DNA of 64,000 bases from Cardiocondyla obscurior (GCF_019399895.1 NC_091874.1:436501-500500), one strand, 5' to 3'; positions 35,432 to 49,300 are shown, counted from the stretch's first letter. Notes: a model not told the origin generated them from the letters alone. Translations and numbers: made by a program.

Positions 35432-37989
35432 ATGGCGACAAGTAGCTCCGACGGCTCTTGCACCGCGCCCGCGGATTTTCAGCTCTCGTCTGAGCTAGAA
35501 GACGCGTCGAGTCGCCTAAGCATGAACCTGCTCAAGTGCCCGTTGTGCCACAACAGCCGTCGGATTTTTTACTGTCGCCAGTGCGTGCAGAACGGGGATT
35601 TTATACATTCGAACACCGTCTACTCTGAACGGTACGTCCTACGTTTTAATTTTCTCCTCATAGGCCGATATTAATAGGCACTTCTTTTATATTTAAGATT
35701 ATCTCAAGTGCAATTACTTGTCTTAGGACAAATAAAAAAACTGACTACGAATATGGGTCATATTCTCGGCATTTTTTTTTTTTTTTTTTTTACGTCTTTA
35801 AAATCCAAGTTTATTTCTGAAAATACATTATAGCTATCTAGACCTCACATTGGAAGCATTCTTGTTCTGTGGTTATAATTACTGATGATGTTATTTAGAT
35901 TTGCAGACAAACAAATGCGACTGGTAAGGCTGAAAGCTGCCAGAGCCCAACTAGAGGAGAAATGCATGAAGTCTCTTGAAAGACACAAACAAAAGGATAA
36001 GCTGGTACCTCTACAAATAATAACTTTCTTTCTTTTACATTGTTATCTATATATAAAGAGACAACAGACACTGTTATTTATAGGTACACATTTATTTTAA
36101 CACATGAACACATGAAGAAGTTTCTTGCCAACAGTCAGTCAGTTTTAGTATAGTCAATGACAGCTATTATACAGAAAATTGTTACATAATTTAAACAAAT
36201 AATTATGATTGACAAGTATATTTTCTTGTACAACATATTTACTGTAGCCATGCAATGTTTTGTATTTAAAACTTTTAATTTCAGATTTGTGATATAAATA
36301 CATGTAAAGAAAGAGTCAGACTACTTCAATCTCTAGTAAATGAAACAAGACAAAGTATCAGTAGAGGTAGGATTCAAAGTCTGAGAATTATTGTACTTGT
36401 TCTAATTATCTATTTTATTTCCTGTTAATTATTTAATTTTTTTTTTCTTTTATATAGGCAATCAACGTTTGAATGTTTTAAAAGATGTAAATTCCCAATT
36501 GACTCTTCGAGTACCACGGCATGAAGATAGAATAGAAAAATTATATCGTTATGTTAATGGCTTGAAAGTTAAACAGGAGAAACAGAAAGAAGCTGTAGAC
36601 AGAAAAAGGGAGCAATTAAAAAAAGTTATCAGGACTGCTGCCAAGCACTTGATTCAGTATATATTTCCTTTATCTAAGGTGCAGCCAAATAAAAGGTTAG
36701 ATTTTTATTGTAAAATATCTTGTTAATTATGTACAAATAAAAAAATAATTGGTAAAAAATTTGGTAAAAAAAAAGGGATAATAATTGAATCGTATAAGAT
36801 ATTAATTTCGAATTCGATTATATAAACGTTATTCATAGTTTATGCAGCAGCGAGGATAGCGACAGTGCCACTTCAGATGTCCTTACTAACGCATTAGCGG
36901 ATGCATCGGGTACGTCGTACGTACGGGGTAGATGGATTAGCGAAAAAGAAAGCTCTTTGGAAATTCATCATTGTATAGTTGAACCAACGTTACCAGCGAC
37001 AGGAGACTACAGTGCTTATTCTCTTTGGGGTAATTATATTAATTCGTACAATAATTAACATTTTACATAAGTATAAACGCGTTATGTAGTTGCAGCAAAT
37101 AAAGACGGAGTACCAGGTGCAAACAAGGAAAATGCAATGCACAATCCAGCGTATAATATCAGTGCTGCTTTGACATACGCAACACAATTGGTTAATGTTC
37201 TTGCCTATTATGTTAATGTGAAACTACCATATAAACTTACTTGCGGGTTTGTATAAAAAATTATATGTGTAAATATATTTATCACATATTTTTTTTATCT
37301 ATTTTTACTATGTCCGACTTGTTTCTTCAGAGAATTTTGTGGAAATGAATTGTCGGACCAAAAATTCGCTAGAAAAGTAGCAAGGCTAAATAGTAATGTA
37401 TTACATTTGTGTCTTACGCAAAATACCAAAATAGAAGTTTTACATCCCATGCATACGTTACAAAATCTAATGCATTTGCTCAATACTGAAATTAGTGATC
37501 TCGGAAGGTAATTCATAATAATTTAATTTTAACAGATAGAATAAAAATTTGTAAATGTGCGATAATTATATATGTATATTAAATATTATAGAATTGGACC
37601 AATGGAAGTTGATCCGTCTGTAATAGCACAACTTCATAATCAATTAGTTCCTGATTTGGAAAATAGCGACGATTCGGCTTCCGACGAAGAAGATCTGTGT
37701 TGGGGCTGGGAGGCTGTAAGTCATACTTCTGTAAGTTATTTATATTATATTATACTTTTTTAACAATTTTCACTCGATAGAAATCTAACTGACAGATACT
37801 GATATTCATGGCGATATATATACATAGGTACCGAGTATGGCTTGTCCAGAAATGGCTGTACCTGCTTCTGGCGCGATGGCTAGTCAGCAATCTTCTAGTA
37901 TGCAAGTACATCAAAGTGTTGCTGGTGGCCTGGTAACAAGTGCAGCAGCCAGTATTGCTTCGTTATGGCGAGGTTGGACTAATAAATAA
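35432..37989 (+). CDS. ATG14: ATG14 (Barkor): autophagy-specific subunit of the class III PI3-kinase complex
   Basis: ATG14 brings the VPS34-VPS15-Beclin 1 complex to ER sites where autophagosomes form. Nine coding exons (35432-35631, 35899-36004, 36285-36366, 36458-36695, 36839-37029, 37090-37246, 37331-37507, 37592-37715, 37828-37989) give 478 residues (human 492). The N-terminal paired CxxC motif is CPLCHNSRRIFYCRQC. A coiled-coil region follows (LKAARAQLEEKC, QRLNVLKDVNSQ). Next comes the conserved membrane/complex region: SYVRGRWISEKE, TGDYSAYSLW, NPAYNISAALTYATQLVNVL, FCGNELSDQKFARKVARLN and HTLQNLMHLL. The BATS-like C-terminus ends GGLVTSAAASIASLWRGW, the amphipathic curvature-sensing helix. 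Exon 6 has two possible in-frame acceptors 6 nt apart; the upstream one keeps the conserved WV. Confidence 0.96.
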
Positions 37990-39214
37990 TTTTTTTTTTT
38001 TTTTAACCAGTAAATTTCTTTCTATATATCATCCAGCGGGAATGCAAACGAAACACGCGTAACAGATAGAGTGGAATATTTCAAATATGTGAGAAGCGAC
38101 GTTTCCGCGCGATCTGAGCAAAAATTCAGCTCTATTTGCAATATTTTACTGGATGATATACAGATATATTTACATTAGATTTCGACTTTTTCAAATCAAA
38201 AGACAGAAACTCTGAAGAGGTGCTTTAAAGTAAAAATAATATTTATATAATATTTCTATATTGTGGGAAAACAGATGTGATTTTTTAAATCAATACTTGT
38301 AAATACGTGACTTTCTTAATTAACACGTGACATTCAAAGTAGTTCAAATATGCTGTGACAGATTTCGTTAGATCTGATGTCTAACTTAGCTCGAATCTAA
38401 AGTAATTAGAAAAATATTAATAAACTGGCTGTTCAATAAATTTATGAATATTTTATATTTTAATTGCACCACAAAAAATAATAGATTAGATTGTGATATA
38501 TTAAGATACATGCTAATGATTTACAAAACCAGATGTGTGTTATTAATTAGCACGAATGTGTACCGATATAGCATTTGTTATGGTAGAACATATAAATATG
38601 CAATGACTGCCTTTTCTATGCTCATTGCATCATTCGATGCGATTATGTCAACAGAAATGAAATACGCTTCCCTCTATTAAATATGTCATTAATAAATTTT
38701 ATATTGTGGAATTTAGTTAGTGGAGTATCTGTAATAAATAAAAATTTTTGTAAGCATATTTTGTAATTAATCTTGCCATTTTTTATTTTGCAGCAAGAAT
38801 TTTGATTGCATAATATAATGGAAATCTTGCTAAATAATTAAATAATGCATTTATTTAGTAATTAACATAAGTACTGAAATATTTTTGTAAATTTTTAGTT
38901 GTGGAGAATAATGTACATTATCTTATTTATTATATGTAAAACTATTATGCAACAGTAAATATTTTTTATCATTTAGCGTAAAAATGAAGTTTGTTAAATA
39001 CTTGATACTTAATAGTATAAGGGAAAGATATTATAAAGTACATTAATCAATTTGATTATACTACGATGTATATTAAGATGAGAGCATTGATAAGTAATTT
39101 TGTGGTCATTGTAGAGTATATGATCATCCATAAGAAATTGGCACATAGTTCTCAAAAATACATTATTAATAATATTTAGTTTTCAAAGTTCAAATGTTTT
39201 ATCCAATTAATTTA
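37990..39214. other. ATG14 3' region
   Basis: AT-rich, without open frames of interest. AATAAA hexamers occur near 38417 and 38434, plausible polyadenylation signals for ATG14. An inverted repeat (TATATCATCCAG at 38025-38036 and its exact complement at 38149-38160) lies in the likely 3' untranslated region. Confidence 0.45.
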
Positions 39215-39556
39215 TTAGGTTGTTCGGAAAGTTTCTTTTGAATTTAGCACATTACGCGTTGTGTTATAAATTAAAGCAAGAATAGCGAAAGCGAATAGAA
39301 AGCGAAGTTCAACAAATTTATGCCGGTCAAAAAGTCTTTTCGAATTTGTGAATTTGCTACAGGATCGTCGTAAGCTTTTCTAAGTGCAATTATTTCAACA
39401 GAAATTACGGGAAAAGATGGAAAATTCTAAAATTAATATTCCTCTTGTGATATTATTGAACGAAACAAGTAGATATGCTTTAATAAAGTATCTGAGCGCA
39501 ACACTACGTCCTGAATTTATATATTAGATTTGCAACGATCTTTCCAAACTACCTAA
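39215..39556. mobile_element. Internally deleted mariner-like remnant
   Basis: The ends read TTAGGTTGTTCGGAAAG and, reverse-complemented, TTAGGTAGTTTGGAAAG: matching inverted repeats that begin TTAGGT, as in mariner elements, and sit at TA dinucleotides. At 342 bp, with no transposase frame, it is a deletion derivative or decayed copy. Subfamily is not assigned. Confidence 0.65.
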
Positions 39557-42240
39557 TACAATAATTTAATTTTATTTTAGTACAACGTATTAAACTTAAT
39601 TTTTTTAAATAATATAACTTATTTCTGGCAATTCAGTGTATTGAAGCCCAGAATTAGCTTGTCGGCAGTTGTGAAGTTAACGTAAATATGATACGTTTCA
39701 TAATTACATGATAAAGTTACTTTCTATGAAACATTTATCATCAGATATTGAATTTTCTCATAAACCAAATATTTTTTTTTTTAATGCTATAAATATAAAA
39801 ATATGAGAAAAGATATGGACAAATAGATTTATTCCATATTGCATCATTTTTTATGCGTATATCCAATTTTCTAATATGATGTTACAGAGTTTTATAAACA
39901 TATGACAGATAAGAAATGAATTTCACAAATTACAATATCGAAATGTTAATAAACATAAATCTACATATAATTTAGCACAATTGTATATCTTATTTAATTA
40001 TGCGTGTGTGTATATATATATATGCACAATTAATTTGATGTAACTGTTATTTGTAATATTAAAGCAAGCGTTACCAGTACATTTCGAATTAAATTACATT
40101 TAAGTTGAAATAGTGATAAGTTTTAAATTGACAAAGCGCAACAATTTAATTCACATTTTTAGAAATGTATAATAAAATACGAATAGCGTAAATATTTCAT
40201 ATGTATGTAAGAATGGGCGAATATACAGTTTTTATCTTATCATAAAATGGCTATGTTTTATCTGAACAAAGATGCATTGTGATATTTGAAGTAAACTAAG
40301 ATGTTTTTTGTTTTTTTATTTTTTATTGTTATTGCTGTATATTTAAGTAATATCGATAAGAAAAATCTTTAACTACACCAATAACGATACGCCCATACCA
40401 TTTTAGATCTTTTGTATCATCTCAATATTTTTGAATAAATATGTAAAAATGATAATTATTGTAGTATTACATTCATATATAAGTGTATATGCATATGTAT
40501 ACGTATAAGAACCGAAAAAACTAACACAAGTAACTCAAATAAGCAGATGTCAGATAAATAAATTTTACATGACAGAAAAAGAAACACTTAAATGTATTGA
40601 TTTCTATTTTTATACAGAAAGCAGACTTTACTTAATTTATGATCGAATAAAATTAATTTAATAAGATTAAAACATGTAATAAATTTAAATATACAAAAAA
40701 TGATATTATTTTAAAGCCTGTTATGTATGCAATTATACAGCAATATAAAGAATGTCAATTTTTATAATTATATAATATACATTGTGTTTATATGTAAATT
40801 TTATTTCTCTATGAAAATAAATATAATTTTACATTTTCTTAACGTTGACGAAGATTAAATTTTTAATTTAATAACCAAAAATAGCATTGTAGTAATTTAA
40901 CTTTTATATAGTTATAAATTATTTATGTATTATAATTTGATTTCAAAATTATGTCTGCTGAAATTGATAAAATTTAATTATACCTAACCACATATCGCGA
41001 AGATGTTTTATGTATAATTATATGTATAAAATGAATAAAAAATATATATGAGACACACACACACTCACACACGCGCGCCCATACACACACACACACATTT
41101 AAAAACTTTGTAACCTTTGTTTTCTTAGCTGAGGAGAGAATGTTTTATATAATATTTTTCTTTATTATGCGTAAATATAATAAATTGGGAGGAAAAAAAA
41201 ACTGATATGCAATTACCACTCTCCACAGTCCCTGCTCATGTAGAATACTCCATTACGACTCTTGATGATAGATATCTCATTTTCACCTCTTTTTCGGTTT
41301 GGCCAGTCTATTGTAATTTAGCGTGTATGAAATCGTATACATATTGTATACATTAACTGCTCTGTGAATTCTGTAAGCATATCATTATATAGTACGTTAA
41401 TTTTTGCATATACATCATCTTTTTCTGAAAATTTAACACATTTCATTGCTATATTTCTTACAGATATTAGAATATTACACAATTTAGAAAAATATTTTAT
41501 GAATTATTAAACGCTGAATATTCATTATTCAATTATTGATAACATCAACAGCATATTTCTAGGGAAAACGTATTTACTCACTAAAAAAAGAATGTGCACA
41601 GTATCATTATAATAAAATATATTCTAAATTTTTTATCAAGTTATGTGTTCATAACAGTCAAATATCCAATCGTGTTAATTAATTCCTTCCAAATACTAAA
41701 AAAAAAAAAGAGTATATTACTTGCAATGGAATAATTAGAGCAAAATGATCTGATTTACCTATTCTATGTGATGTAGTAGCTGATAACGTAATATATATTT
41801 AACCAAATGCTTGGATGCAGGTAAAATGTCAAAAATCACATACGCTTGTTAATGATGAAAAACGTAAAACTTGTTCCCATCAAATCATTTTAATTATGCG
41901 TATTATGTACAATAAACATAGACAGGTATTGTACAATTAATCATGTCGACGACTCTACACACGACAATATTAATATATCTAAAATAATAGCGTTATACCG
42001 CATTTGAAACGCCAAAAACTTTGCAGTATACGACAGGCGCTTATTGTACGATTTTAACTTCCTTTTCTATTTCCTTAATTCTGTCTGTATACTTCAAACG
42101 CCGCATAAAAATGTGTGTTAAGTCTAAAGCTTCCATCTTCAAAATAACAATGTACATGACTTCTTTTACAATTTTCTCTTACAATTAAATTAGAAAAAAA
42201 AAAGATCAAGGATCATAGAAGCTGTAATATATCAAAAATT
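39557..42240. other. AT-rich stretch without recognised genes
   Basis: No open frame, RNA gene or conserved structure was recognised. A (CA)n-like tract lies near 41054-41096. Part of it may be the 3' untranslated region of the PPM1 phosphatase if its last exon is the candidate at 42241-42300. Confidence 0.45.
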
Positions 42241-42300
42241 TTAACAATTGATATTAAGCTTGGTCAGTGGGGATTCGTGTATCCCTGGCAGACTTGTGCT
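42241..42300 (-). CDS. Candidate last exon of the PPM1 phosphatase
   Basis: A CT-rich tract and CCAG acceptor on the minus strand (just above 42300) are followed by 19 open codons, STSLPGIHESPLTKLNINC, and a stop at 42241-42243. The phase (0) fits the end of the exon at 46332-46386, and joining them would give about 387 residues, close to PPM1A. Another acceptor 27 nt upstream is also in phase. No homology was recognised, so this is a guess supported only by phase and length. Confidence 0.3.
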   Translation of the reverse strand, partial: STSLPGIHESPLTKLNINC

Positions 42301-44500
42301 CTGGTTCAACAGAAGAGTAAAGAAGAGCTGAAAAGACTTGACAAAAATAATTTGATAAATTAATTACAATATTCATTCTTTCCAAATTCATCGAAATAAT
42401 GTTAAATAAATTTATGCTCGATATAATTTCTTGCTATAAAATGATTTAGATCAACGAGAAAAGTCTTAAGTGTCATGATTCATTTATGGAGCACTATTTT
42501 AGCAAGATGAATATTATGTAAAAATTGTTTATTTGATGCTAACTTCTGTATAAATTCGAAACAAAAAATTTATCATTAGAGCCTAAAATGGTAATAATAC
42601 ATATACAATGTTACAATACTTTTCTAACAATAAAATTAACGACTGCAAGTTTTTTTTTTTTTATCATTCTACAATCGATATTGTAAATAATATTTAAAAC
42701 AATTAAAGATCACAAAAAGAAATAAATGCAGTTATAGTTACCTTATTATTGCGGTTATGCCAATTGAATTAAATTGGAATATACATAATTTTACATATAT
42801 ATATTATATGTATAACAATGACTAATAAAATACTACCTTTTCTTATCACAAAAGCATATTTTACATAATTTTTAGTCTTGATAATTCTATCCTGCAGAAT
42901 ATATACAAACATCGAAATAATAGAAGAAAAGAATGCAATACTGTTTTATGTATTTGTTTTTCTTTTAAATTTTTTAATATTTGGCTTTATAATGTTAAAT
43001 TTAATGTTACAAAATAGGACTACATGTTAAACAAATTTACTACTAAAGAGATAGTAATTAAATTATATTAAAATATTAACTCGAAATAAATGACATATTA
43101 ATCATAAAAATAATTAGTAATGTTTGCCAGTTACTATCAAATTAAAAAAAGTTAATGTAAGTATCATGCCCTCAAATATTTAATTTTTTTCTTTCATTTA
43201 AAAGCATACCTAACCTGTACTGCTTTATTCTAGATTATTTGCAATGAAATAAAAACACATATGATTAATATGGGCGTTATATCACTGTCACTAGATGAGG
43301 CACAAAAGCTCAGCAAAAGGAGATATTCAGCTTAAAATCTTTATAAATTTGTAGTCTACACTCTATATAATTGTTTTAACTAGATTTTAATGACTTCAGG
43401 AAATTATAAAGCTTCAGTATATCTGTGATAAATTTATTCTGTATCTCACAATTGTCAAAATCTAATATTTTATGTAATCTTTTGTTAAAAAATTAAGAAT
43501 TGATATTAATTAATAGATTGCGAAAATTCGTGAGATTTAGCGGGTAATTTTTGCTTTAATGTTCCAAAATGAATTATTCCTAACTAATGATAAAACAAAG
43601 TCTTGCTCGCAAATTCAGCAAAAAAGAAAGATAGTACATAATTGTATCACATATATCTTAGCATTATTCGTCTGGGGAAACCCAGACTTGCGAAATGTTT
43701 TCAACTTTCGCGTCCTATTAGATTAGATTTAAAAGAAAAACTTTAAAATACCAGTGAAATATATTAGTATCTTTACATTTCCATTTGAGACATAGTAAAA
43801 ATAGAGGGTTAATCCGTTCTCTGTATAAGACTTATATATTTTTATTTCTAATATATTACTTAAAAAAAAAGGGTAATAGATTGGGTATTAACTTTGTTAG
43901 TTTCAGGACACTCCTTTTATAACCAGAACGGTAATAAGTATACTTTGGTACATGTATACTCCATCATATGCACGAGGATGGCCTTGATGTTATAGTTTCC
44001 GCTTTTGTTTTAAAAAAGACGCCTTTATATGCACGACAAATAATTATAAAAGTGAAAGGTAAGTAGGTTTACGTTTGATATGCGTTATTCCATTACTCAT
44101 AAAGCTGATTTATGTATCTGCATATGTATTAATAATAAACTCTTTACTCTAACACTGTTGATTGATTGCATTCAATACATTTAAAACTGCATACTCAATA
44201 ATACATTTATCCTATTTCCAAATGTATATTAAATACAACACTTTAATATATTATAATTGGGCAACCGAATATTAAATTCATCAAGTAACATTACGGAAAA
44301 CTAAATTCAAGGCCTCCTTATTGAAGTGTGGTATTTTTTCATTTTTAAAATTACTTGACGAAAATATCAGTACACTGTTTCTGAGACAATCTTGTGTGTG
44401 TGTGTGTGTATGCTGTGTATATACAGGACTGATAGTTTTAAAACTAAGCAATCAGTTTTTTTTCCTACTCTTCTTCTGTAAAAAGTTTTTGTTCTACCAA
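42301..44500. other. AT-rich stretch, probably PPM1 intron
   Basis: No genes were recognised. It would lie inside the last PPM1 intron if the exon at 42241-42300 is real. Confidence 0.35.
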
Positions 44501-44752
44501 GTACACTCACCGTCAGGAATGGCTTTCGTGGTGCTGCGACGGTGGCTAGCGTACAGTGATCTTGGCGTGGGATACGTCGAATCTCACACGAAGCACGCGC
44601 GTAGATGTGCCATGGAGCAGCGGTCAACGAGGACTGAGGGGGAACGCGGCTTACTAGACCTCCACGCATATGGTGGAGAGGGGAGGAAGTCACGTACGCC
44701 AGCCGCCGTCGTCGCTCGCCGCAGCAAATGCCATAACTGTCTCTCAGTGTAC
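44501..44752. mobile_element. TIR element, copy 2 (MITE-like)
   Basis: The ends are GTACACTCACCGTCAGGAAT and, reverse-complemented, GTACACTGAGAGACAGTTAT. Both continue through GGC..TTTGCTGCGGCG-like sequence to ACGGTGGCTAGCGTAC and ACGGCGGCTGGCGTAC, an imperfect TIR of about 55 bp. The core TCACACGAAGCACGCGCGTA lies at about 44584-44603. It is the best-preserved copy together with 61869-62146. It is GC-rich within very AT-rich flanks, which makes it stand out, and has no coding capacity. Confidence 0.75.
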
Positions 44753-46331
44753 GTTATACTGGTAATTCCATAAGCATGAAAAACTGATTATAAACGAAGA
44801 GTAAGAAACACCGATCGGAGAAGTATTTCTGAGCGCTATTTTTTCCTAGATCTACAAAAATATATAGTTATATATCGCAATATTATGCATTTTTTATCAA
44901 CATGGCAAGAGGGTATGACAGAAATATTTTACTAAATCCTTATTAAATTTCATGAACATCTCGCTTCATGATGTATCACGTATGTATTCTAATACAGAAA
45001 TTTTGTACAGTTTTGAGAAAAATACATTCTTGATGAAGGTAACATTAAATCCTGTTCGTGTGAAAGAGCTATGCAAGCGGTATAAAACGTATTGTCGTTA
45101 GTCTATTGTGCAAATTTCACAGTAATTTAATAATTTAAAAGTATCATTTTTTTTTTAAAAGTATTTCGAAATAAATGCATACATAATACATATTATGTTT
45201 TCTACATTTTTTTACATATTTATATTATATTAACTTACACCTTGATTATCTTTCATATTACCTAATTTTCCATTTTTATTTCAACTTTTAATCCAGCCAG
45301 TACATCTCATTTTTAGTATAACATCTGTTTAACCCTCTGCTTATATAATAACTGTAATATAAACATTTTTTTTTCTTCCCCGGAATAAAAAAGGAATTTA
45401 TAAAATTCAACAGTAATAATTAGAAAGAAAAAAAAAAAAAAAATGAAATAGTGAAAAAATCCATTAATCAATTAGAATCACTTGTAAACTATATACCATT
45501 TATCTGCTTTACATTTTCTCCTGAAATATGCCATTAATCGTAAAAATGTTTTACACATGTTCATATAAAGTTTATTCGACTTTTTCATACTCTAAATAAA
45601 ATATTGTTCAAAATAATATAAGTGCATGTTAAAATTGAAAATAAAATTAATTATATGTAATTATCCTTAGTCCCTTTACAATTGATATTTTACTTGTACT
45701 ATGATTCTATTAAAATTATTAACTGGCTTACAATGCAAATTAACAATTTGCACAAAATAATGAAACTTAATTAAGTAAATAGGTTCACTATCGTTAAAAC
45801 GCTTAAGTTTCAGCCATATTTTAAAAATAAATCTTTTAAGAAAAATATATTTCTTAGATGCATAACCCCAGATAATGTTTCAATGATTGCGATTACTAAA
45901 GTTACGGATAAGGAAACTTTTGCACAGCTTAAGTTTTTAAACAAATAGTACAGATAGATGAATAGAAACACTTACAAAAGTACGTAATATTTAATTAATT
46001 TACGCACTAATTTACGTTTTGCTAATCGCGGGTCTCTTTGTAGAAGTCTACTAATTATATGTTTTTACGAGACTTGCGAAACATAGTTTTGCGCAAGGCT
46101 CATCAGTTTTATAGTACAACACATCGTAATTTTTTTTTCTTTTTTCTTTTTTTAACATTGATAGGATTTCCTTATTTTAGAAATTACTATTCAAATAAAT
46201 GTGTTGACGGGTAAATTCTGCATCTTTATATGAATATGGAACATGTCTTATTATTATATAATTGTACATTTGATGCAGTTTAAAAAACGATCGGGGGTTA
46301 GTTATGTAAAAGGGATGTATCCAACACTTAC
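44753..46331. other. AT-rich stretch, probably PPM1 intron
   Basis: Nothing beyond A/T runs was recognised. Confidence 0.35.
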
Positions 46332-49300
46332 AGAACTTGCTTTGCTGGGACACATTTCTCGAAACATTTTCTCGATGAAAGGTTGCCTGAAAAGAAATTA
46401 ATATGATCATCGTACATTATAAAATATCCGAAAGTAAATGCATTCAAGTACATTTAGAGAAGGTCAAGTATAAAATTATTGGGCTGTCACGACAGAAATC
46501 TAATTATATTCTGGAATCTAGCCAAATTGGTGGAAGATTGTCGATTCGTCGGTTGCATTTCGTAGTAGCAATATCAACATCCAACGTTAACATAATTCGT
46601 GAGCACGGAGAAATTTTTCAATATAGTTTATTCTTAATCTTTATTCAAAGATATTAAGTATTCAATGCTGCATTTACTCTAAAATATTTTTTTAATCAGT
46701 TATGTGTATACATATATTACGTAAGTACGAGCTGCGATTGTTATAATTATACAATATTCTACAGTGACTAATCTGTACAGAAATTAATTCATTCAAAACA
46801 AAACAAAACAAAATTTCTTTTATGTTCTTTATTAGGAATTTTATTACGTATAATATATTATTGAACTTACTTAGCGTGAAGACCACCACCAGGAGGTAGA
46901 TAAGGAAATTCTTGGTCGCTTCCTCTAAGAAGTTCAAGCATTTTTAGGTAGTCAAACTCACTCTTATCCTCCTCTTGGGCAATTATTTCTATAATGATAA
47001 AAAAAATATATATATTAAAGTCACACATATATAATTAAAATATCAGATGTTGATTTATATAAATAATATATTAACTAATTACGTGTTTTTCTTAAATTAT
47101 GTGCAATTCTGAATACATTAAAACATATAAATAATAGTGTGCTTGGTACAAGATTCTATTTTTATAATTTTTCATGAACCTATTATATAGTAGTCATTAT
47201 TTGCTATTTAGAAAACACTGTCATTTTACACATTTATGTGTGATGTAGACATACATTTCCATATATGTTTTTTTTCTATAAACAATAACTAAATTACATT
47301 AATTTAAAATAAAATAAAAATTGTAATAACCTGCTGAAAATATATAAACTCTATGCTTGTACAATTTATAATAAAATCACTAATAATACAGTAATTTTTT
47401 TACATGCAGTTTTCAAAACTTGCTTACGGGAAATAATTAGCAAGTGTCAATTAACAGATATCGAAATACATTCATATATAACGAACGTGCGCGTACAAGC
47501 ACGCACGTATATACAACTCTTGATACAATACATGCATCTACTTAGGACTGGAAGAGTAGATTGTACATTACATTTCTTATGGAAACATACTCTTGTCTTA
47601 AGTAGATACATTTTAATCGAGCTCTCAATATATGATGTAAACCACCTCTGGAATTGTATATAAAATATTTTCTTTAAAAAAAAATAAATAAAATCAAATT
47701 AATGCAATGTTCCTCCATAAGAAATGCATTGCTATTAAAATTGATATCAAAAGTATATAATAGACAATGTTAGATTCTCGTAAGAAAAATTGCACCTACC
47801 TTATGACATGGATTAGATGAACTTTAAGAGGAACAAACATAAACGAGAGAAACGACTTTTGTTGTGTATATAGTTTCTATGTTCTTTTAAATTTTAGTTT
47901 TAGGTTTATCAACTCCAAGGGTGGGACACATCTTTCAGCAAATTCGCAAAATATTTATTGATACTTTCTGTCATTACACAACGAAATGTGTATTAATTTT
48001 ATAACACTAAATTAATTTTTTTTTTTCCCTCTCTTTCTTTCTTGTCATTAAGAGAGTGATATGAAATACATTGATTTAATTTGGTCATAAATAAGGCGTA
48101 GACGTTTATGAGATTTCACGATGAGCCTTTCCAAATGGACAGTACCGATATGTGCTGAAGTGTAATTCGTATATAAATTTTTTTTTTAATTTAATAAAGT
48201 ATATTTTGATATCATTTCAAAAAAAAAAAAAAAAGAAAAAAAAAACCCCCCGGTGTTGATTGACAATTGTGAGTGAAATAACTCACCATGAAATCTTACG
48301 ATATTTTATGCCCTATTAATATAGTATTAATGAAATAATTTTAAGAAATTATATGAAATTGTGGCTAAAATTATTATAAAACATTTTCCTCAAGATAAGA
48401 CTAGAGTATTACAAATATATATTACTTTTTCTCATATATGTGGGTTGATGTTTTTATAATATCTTTGTGTTGCTACACATTAAGATTGTACTCACATTTT
48501 TAAAGCTTTATAACTTACGCATTTTAATAATAGCATTAATATTTAAAAAACAATTATGTTTGTACTACAATATAATTTAATTCTCTTAATAATAGCATAG
48601 CACAAGTTAGTATCTTTGTAATATGTGTATTACATTACTCGGGCTTACACTTTTTCAATAATGTGAAATTTAAGGAAATGAATTATTGCATCTGTTTTCA
48701 CGTAAGTATGTTACTTATTAATTTTATATATCCAAAATGTAATTAAAAAAAAAAAATAAATAAATAAAAAACAGAAAGTAAGTTATTAGCACGAAGCTCG
48801 TAAAGAATTTTTGGAAGTAACACGGATGCAACGGTGATAAAGTTTATTAAAGTGAGACAAATATGCGCTTTTGTATGCACGGAACGATATAAGACATCAA
48901 CGATTTATAAATGTATTTTTCATGTGACAGATATATATATGTATATATATGAGACATTGATTTTATTAACCACAAAGTGCAACGTTAAAAAAATGGGAAT
49001 CACACATTGTGTGGTTATTATTACACATACTTTGTACAATAGATTGTGCAAGCTTCAGCATTTAAATCGCAATTTAAGTTAATATGAATAATTTAAAGAA
49101 TTTTAAGGTGTTATTATTGCTATACGACATTAAAACACTGGAAAACATTATCACTTTTGTAAAAGATTGCTTTGTGTATAATGGACTAGTTATATATCTT
49201 GTGGCACACAGTGATATGTAGATTGCAAATATAAGATTATTCTGAAAATAAAACTCTTGATCTCAGACTAGATTAGATTACATCTATATGCGACATTGGA

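Noticed and set aside
42272..42328. Alternative reading of the candidate PPM1 last exon as SSVEPEHKSARDTRIPTDQA
   Set aside because: It looks protein-like, but its phase does not match the end of the preceding PPM1 exon at 46332.
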